From assembly GCA_002401055.1 (NCBI GenBank), contig NVRZ01000167.1, positions 1 through 6,964 of the forward strand: a stretch of 6,964 nucleotides of DNA, written 5' to 3'. The notes beneath the pieces are model-generated. The model did no database searches and had not been told where the DNA came from. It worked only from the letters and a program-made list of their open reading frames with translations. A program made the position numbers and the translations under genes. Shown one piece after another: positions 6,201 to 6,964 of the stretch; within the stretch, counting starts at the first letter, position 1; the number at the start of each line of letters is the position of its first letter. Origin of the DNA: Bacteroidota bacterium (GTDB taxonomy: Bacteria > Bacteroidota > Bacteroidia > NORP154).

Positions 6201-6964
6201 TCGTGTCAACGAATGCCCCAGTTGTGGTGGGCGAAAAGAATGTGGTAAGTAGCAACGAATCATATGGTGGAATTACCATCTGATTGGTGTCTCCTGCAAA
6301 TTCGGGAGTACTGTTGCTTATACTCGTTATAAACAAGGTGTCACATCCATTATTGTAGAACCAAAGTGGGGATGTGCTGGTGGCTGTAATCATGGTTGTG
6401 TCCAGGGCAATGCAATTTGTTGATAGGTCAAGAATAGGTGCACCGATTATAGTGAATACGACAGGTATAGATTGCGGCGAATTGGGATCGTTAGAGCTTA
6501 TAATAATGTTACCAGTGTATGTTCCAGAATTTAATCCTAAGCCGTTTGCTGTAGCAATAATTACCGTGCTATCTCCTGCAGCGACAGTTCCTGAGGAGGG
6601 AGATGCGCTTAGCCAGGGAATTCCATTTTTTGAAGTGGCAATATCTTGAGAATTACCTCCTGGAAGACTAAAATCTGTAAGAATTGTACCTGACTGAAGA
6701 TCTACAATTAGAAGAGATATTGTATTCCACGATCTGGTAACATATGCAAAATTCCCATCCTGAGAAAGTGCTATCCCCGTGGCATCATCTAATCTAGAAT
6801 CTGCTATAACGCTGGTAATTGTATTGGAACTTACATCAATTCCTACAATTCTATCATTCCAATAATCCGCCACCCAAACCATACTACCGTCTCTGGTGAT
6901 ATCTAAGCCATGAGGCCTGTCAAATCCACCAATAGATGTTATAATTGTATTATTGGATAAGTCG
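1..6964 (-). CDS. Giant multidomain surface/secreted repeat protein (adhesin-like), internal fragment, both ends missing
   Basis: One minus-strand frame (codons 6963-6961, 6960-6958 and so on) is open across the entire window, 2,321 codons, with no stop, start or frameshift. It encodes six repeats of a core made of Ig-like ASH/choice-of-anchor-D-type beta-sandwiches, separated by guest domains: beta-propeller, two ConA-like lectins, two unnamed domains and two LamG domains. Composition is Thr/Ser/Asp/Asn-rich, with about 16 lysines by my count. Cysteines come in conserved positions and even numbers, as expected for a disulfide-bonded extracellular protein. I see no membrane segment. Signal peptide and C-terminal anchor or sorting domain must lie outside the window. 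From the family pattern this is probably a Bacteroidota secreted adhesin, possibly a type IX cargo; function and taxon are inferred. The open frame and repeats are seen directly. The full protein must exceed 2,321 residues. Confidence 0.97.
214..813 (-). other. Core repeat 6: Ig-like C-half + intact ASH-like domain + Ig-like N-half
   Basis: C-half, 813-637: I-W-N-E-L-S, V-T-G-D-S-S, S-T-A-S-L-A-I-G-T-Y, N-N-N-D-P. Intact domain, 636-328: S-C-L-N-F-D-T-I-F-Q-F, R-N-N-G-C-D-T-L-F-V-T, L-P-G-D-S-S-L-V-Q-V-T-F-A-P, I-C-L-T-G-Y-A. N-half, 327-214: Y-V-P-D-T-I, T-T-C-D-D-T, Y-N-S-G-T-E-D-L-I-F. The C-half has Ala (735-733) at the position that is cysteine in cores 2-5, matching the loss of the second cysteine in the preceding N-half (core 5). 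Confidence 0.86.
814..1470 (-). other. Guest domain 6: LamG-type (Laminin_G_3-like, ConA fold) domain
   Basis: Window residues 1832-2050. The order of motifs is the standard one: A-N-F-D-G-F-G-D-Y-V-D-V-P at the start, L-T-L-E-C-W-M-Y-I as the 'T-x-E-x-W' strand, G-V-I-G-K, L-G-Q-W-H-H-V-A-C-V-L-D, M-R-V-Y-I-D-G-V-I-Q, F-D-G-R-L-D-E-V-R-I-W-N-Y-A-R-T, and a closing G-L-V-G-Y-W-N-F-D-D. This is a textbook LamG/ConA-like module, about 200 residues, typically glycan- or protein-binding with bound calcium. The two cysteines (E-C-W and A-C-V) are placed to pair. It is more distant from guests 2 and 3 than those are from each other. Confidence 0.9.
1471..2073 (-). other. Core repeat 5: Ig-like C-half + intact ASH-like domain + Ig-like N-half
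   Basis: C-half, 2073-1894: G-T-S-W-E-M-A-P, A-P-G-D-S-S, F-K-S-C-G-L-V-N-G-T-Y, Y-S-N-D-P. Intact domain, 1893-1585: S-C-L-Y-M-D-T-L-I-E-F, T-N-N-G-C-T-T-L-V-V, Y-S-L-S-D-T, A-P-G-D-S, F-A-P-V-A-P-G-N-Y, V-C-L-S-G-Y-V. N-half, 1584-1471: S-A-N-P-D-S-I, T-T-C-D-D-S, Y-N-T-G-G-S-D-L-I-F. Here the CCDS motif is reduced to C-D-D-S: the second cysteine is Asp (1536-1534). Confidence 0.86.
2074..2718 (-). other. Guest domain 5: large domain of unrecognised family with D-G-G-N and GNLGADG motifs
   Basis: Window residues 1416-1630, about 215 residues, the largest complete guest after the LamG domain. Distinctive blocks are N-R-Y-N-F-S-D-G, N-D-G-G-N-D-M-Y-D-G-G-N-Y, I-P-Y-S-D-N-V-I-I-S-D, R-Y-F-T-R-K-Y-S-G-L-F-V-F-A-A-D, G-N-L-G-A-D-G-S-G-S-A-D, F-V-K-R-V-Y-G, S-V-N-H-L-I-I-V and R-I-Y-Y-L-L-Y-A-S, ending in a probable helix around T-Q-N-I-M-D-Q-F-L-S-A-I-L. 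The Asp/Gly/Asn clusters look suited to calcium or glycan binding, but I know of no family name for it. Two cysteines (P-S-C-S and V-S-C-A) may pair. It is clearly an intact globular domain, with no stop or low-complexity run. Confidence 0.6.
2719..3327 (-). other. Core repeat 4: Ig-like C-half + intact ASH-like domain + Ig-like N-half
   Basis: C-half, 3327-3142: P-P-P-T-W-L-I-I-T, A-P-G-D-S-T, I-S-S-C-G-L-N-T-G-L-Y, T-S-N-D-P. Intact domain, 3141-2833: T-C-L-Y-L-D-S-I-I-E-F, F-N-T-G-C-D-T-L-F-I-S, E-Y-T-L-S-D-T-A-G, F-A-P-L-S-A-G-F-Y, L-C-L-Y-G-Y-G-I-P-R-P. N-half, 2832-2719: I-S-T-S-E-D-T-I, N-C-C-D-S, Y-N-S-G-G-S-D-L-Y-Y. Its intact domain is closest to that of core 5 (shared C-L-Y-x-D, D-S-F-T-I and G-Y-x-I-P-R-P), which suggests a second, older duplication. 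Confidence 0.86.
3328..3687 (-). other. Guest domain 4: beta-rich domain of unrecognised family
   Basis: Window residues 1093-1212, about 120 residues. Visible elements are I-V-F-T-L-G-G, H-T-F-N-N-I, S-L-Y-L-T-I-T-I-R-G-D-L-N, E-Y-T-D-L-Y-I-E-G-T-F-I, C-A-D-W-V-Y-N-F-V-F, A-A-W-L-S-D-G-I-L-S-V-V-L-D-N and I-C-S-T-R-F-H-R-V-R. Alternating hydrophobic strands and the 'D-L-Y-I-E-G' turn suggest a small jelly-roll or galactose-binding-like sandwich, but I cannot assign it to a named family. Its two cysteines (C-A-D-W and I-C-S-T) could form one internal disulfide. It sits at the same place in the core as the lectin guests, so a binding role is plausible by position only. Confidence 0.55.
3688..4290 (-). 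other. Core repeat 3: Ig-like C-half + intact ASH-like domain + Ig-like N-half
   Basis: C-half, 4290-4111: V-S-W-I-S-T-S, A-P-G-D-S-T, F-N-S-C-G-L-N-T-G-T-Y, V-S-N-D-P. Intact domain, 4110-3799: S-C-L-D-F-D-T-I-M-E-F, Y-N-T-G-C-D-T-L-F-I-T, E-Y-T-L-S-D-T-A-G, F-S-P-I-N-S-G-T-Y, I-C-L-I-G-V-A. N-half, 3798-3688: S-T-N-P-D-A-I, G-C-C-D-T, Y-N-T-G-N-A-D-L-I-Y. The close similarity to core 2 ends within this N-half, where a different guest begins. Confidence 0.87.
3751..4920 (-). repeat. Tandem duplication, copy B (about 1,170 bp)
   Basis: Second copy of the unit at 4921-6090, in frame and in the same orientation, 390 codons long with no net gap over the lectin guest and intact Ig-like domain. 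Similarity fades in the N-half near 3690-3750, where an unrelated guest follows. Confidence 0.85.
4291..4842 (-). other. Guest domain 3: concanavalin-A-like lectin domain, copy B
   Basis: Window residues 708-891. It aligns without gaps to guest 2 from I-F-Y-D-G-F-E-S-G onward, with roughly four residues in five identical. Shared blocks include A-Y-T-K-Q-V-V-S-G-S, R-I-S-W-Y-M-K-S-S-T-T-S and F-V-V-I-G-D-N-P-T-G-A-T. Changes cluster in presumed loops, for example P-S-S-T-S-N-H versus P-G-S-V-S-G-H. A carbohydrate-binding role is inferred from the fold. The pair may bind the same ligand in tandem to raise avidity. Confidence 0.75.
4843..5460 (-). other. Core repeat 2: Ig-like C-half + intact ASH-like domain + Ig-like N-half
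   Basis: C-half, 5460-5281: T-T-W-L-N-T-S, V-P-G-D-S-T, F-N-S-C-G-I-N-S-G-T-Y, S-S-N-D-P. Intact domain, 5280-4969: N-C-L-D-F-D-T-I, Y-N-T-G-C-D-T-L-F-I-T, Y-T-L-S-D-T, P-G-D-S-A-I-V-T-V-T-F-S-P, I-C-L-V-G-V-A. N-half, 4968-4843: S-T-N-P-D-S-L, S-C-C-D-S, Y-N-T-G-N-V-D-L. All six consensus cysteines are present. It is a close relative of core 3 at a spacing of 1,170 bp. Confidence 0.87.
4921..6090 (-). repeat. Tandem duplication, copy A (about 1,170 bp: N-half tail, lectin guest, C-half, intact Ig-like domain)
   Basis: Matching landmarks lie exactly 1,170 bp apart in copies A and B: Y-F-I-S start codons at 6000 and 4830, H-V/H-I-E codons at 5521 and 4351, the T-D-G-N-N-N codon at 5160 and 3990. 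In a 60-bp sample (5761-5820 against 4591-4650) I count 51 identical bases with only one amino-acid change, so most differences are synonymous. The exact breakpoints are approximate because the flanking cores are also related. Confidence 0.85.
5461..6009 (-). other. Guest domain 2: concanavalin-A-like lectin domain, copy A
   Basis: Window residues 319-501, about 183 residues. It starts with I-F-Y-D-G-F-E-S-G and S-T-W-V, passes through R-I-S-W-Y-M-K-S-S, G-G-F-V-V-I-G-D-N-P, N-Q-W-H-Y-I-E-L-R-N-I and T-Y-D-F-Y-I-D-G-V-L-L, and closes with S-F-D-D-I-T-I-G. The central 'N-Q-W-H ... D-F-Y-I-D-G' and terminal 'D-D-I-x-I' strands are typical of the ConA-like lectin/glucanase jelly roll, which commonly binds carbohydrate. 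No catalytic glutamate pair of a glycosidase is evident, so binding rather than hydrolysis is likelier. There are no cysteines. It is nearly duplicated as guest 3. Confidence 0.75.
6010..6621 (-). other. Core repeat 1: Ig-like C-half + intact ASH-like domain + Ig-like N-half
   Basis: C-half, 6621-6445: P-W-L-S-A-S-P, then A-G-D-S-T, L-N-S-G-T-Y and S-S-N-D-P. Intact Ig-like domain, 6444-6136: N-C-I-A-L-D-T, N-N-G-C-D-T-L-F-I-T, F-S-P-T-T-T-G-A, I-C-L-S-G-F-A. N-half, 6135-6010: S-T-N-P-D-S-L, S-C-C-D-S and Y-N-T-G-G-G-D-L-T-I-D. The C-half has Leu (6540-6538) where four other copies have the S-C-G cysteine, so the N-half partner upstream of the window is predicted to have a single cysteine. 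The intact domain here is the most divergent copy, for example P-P-Y-D-S where other copies have PGDS. These domains usually act as structural spacers. Confidence 0.85.
6622..6963 (-). other. Guest domain 1: C-terminal part of a YVTN/NHL-type beta-propeller (partial)
   Basis: Window residues 1-114. Repeats of about 40-45 residues follow the beta-propeller blade pattern: R-P-H-G-L-D-I-T-R-D-G then V-W-V-A-D-Y-W-N-D-R-I-V-G-I-D, next T-G-I-A-L-S-Q-D-G-N-F-A-Y-V-T then L-L-I-V-D-L, next Q-D-I-A-T-S-K-N-G. The pattern 'P-x-G-I-A-x-S-x-D-G ... Y/W-V-A/T ... I-D' is that of YVTN/NHL blades, which usually bind ligands or proteins outside the cell. The last blade stops after its first strand and runs directly into the I-P-W-L of the next Ig-like half. 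Earlier blades lie beyond the window edge. The fold call is good; the ligand is unknown. Confidence 0.8.

Noticed and set aside
6374..6649. Plus-strand open frame of 91 codons, and similar plus-strand frames at 834-1064, 1258-1563, 1763-1951, 4883-5110, 5117-5320, 5203-5406 and 5399-5596
   Set aside because: All are antisense to conserved repeats of the long minus-strand frame. Those at 4883-5596 recur only because the repeats recur.
1..6964. Possibility of several separate genes or a broken gene
   Set aside because: I translated every codon of the frame and found no stop and no shift. Domain motifs continue in the same frame from edge to edge.

Overview
The whole window lies inside one very large protein-coding gene on the minus strand. 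Read from 6963 down to 1, one frame stays open for 2,321 codons with no stop. Neither the start codon, the stop codon, nor any promoter, RNA gene or intergenic stretch is visible. Residue numbers below count from the first complete codon (6963-6961) as residue 1. They are window numbers, not true protein numbers.

The protein is a modular, extracellular-looking repeat protein rich in Thr, Ser, Asp, Asn, Gly and Ile/Val, with almost no lysine. Six copies of a conserved core are visible, separated by seven different or duplicated 'guest' domains; the first and last guests run off the window. Each core has three contiguous parts: the C-terminal half of an Ig-like beta-sandwich (W...PGDS...GTY...SNDP), a complete Ig-like domain of the ASH/HYDIN or 'choice-of-anchor D' type (C-L-D-F-D-T-I ... 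N-T-G-C-D-T-L ... PGDS ... I-C-L-x-G), and the N-terminal half of another sandwich (S-T-N-P-D-S ... CCDS ... Y-N-T-G-x-x-D-L). The guests sit between an N-terminal half and the next C-terminal half. The simplest reading is a chain of homologous Ig-like domains in which every second one is split by an inserted globular domain.

In protein order (high to low coordinates) the guests are: the end of a YVTN/NHL-type beta-propeller (6963-6622); two near-copies of a concanavalin-A-like lectin domain (6009-5461 and 4842-4291); a beta-rich domain I cannot name (3687-3328); a large domain I cannot name with a D-G-G-N/GNLGADG signature (2718-2074); a classical LamG-type domain (1470-814); and the beginning of a second LamG-type domain (213-1). 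The two lectin copies and their cores form a 1,170-bp tandem duplication.

This architecture is typical of giant secreted adhesins or surface proteins of Bacteroidota, many of which are exported by the type IX system. That assignment is an inference from domain content and low-to-moderate GC. No sorting signal or marker gene is in the window. The likely role is adhesion or glycan binding outside the cell, with the Ig-like chain as a stalk displaying binding domains at intervals. The most notable sequence-level signal is a cysteine pair that is gained or lost together on the two sides of each guest, which supports the split-domain model.
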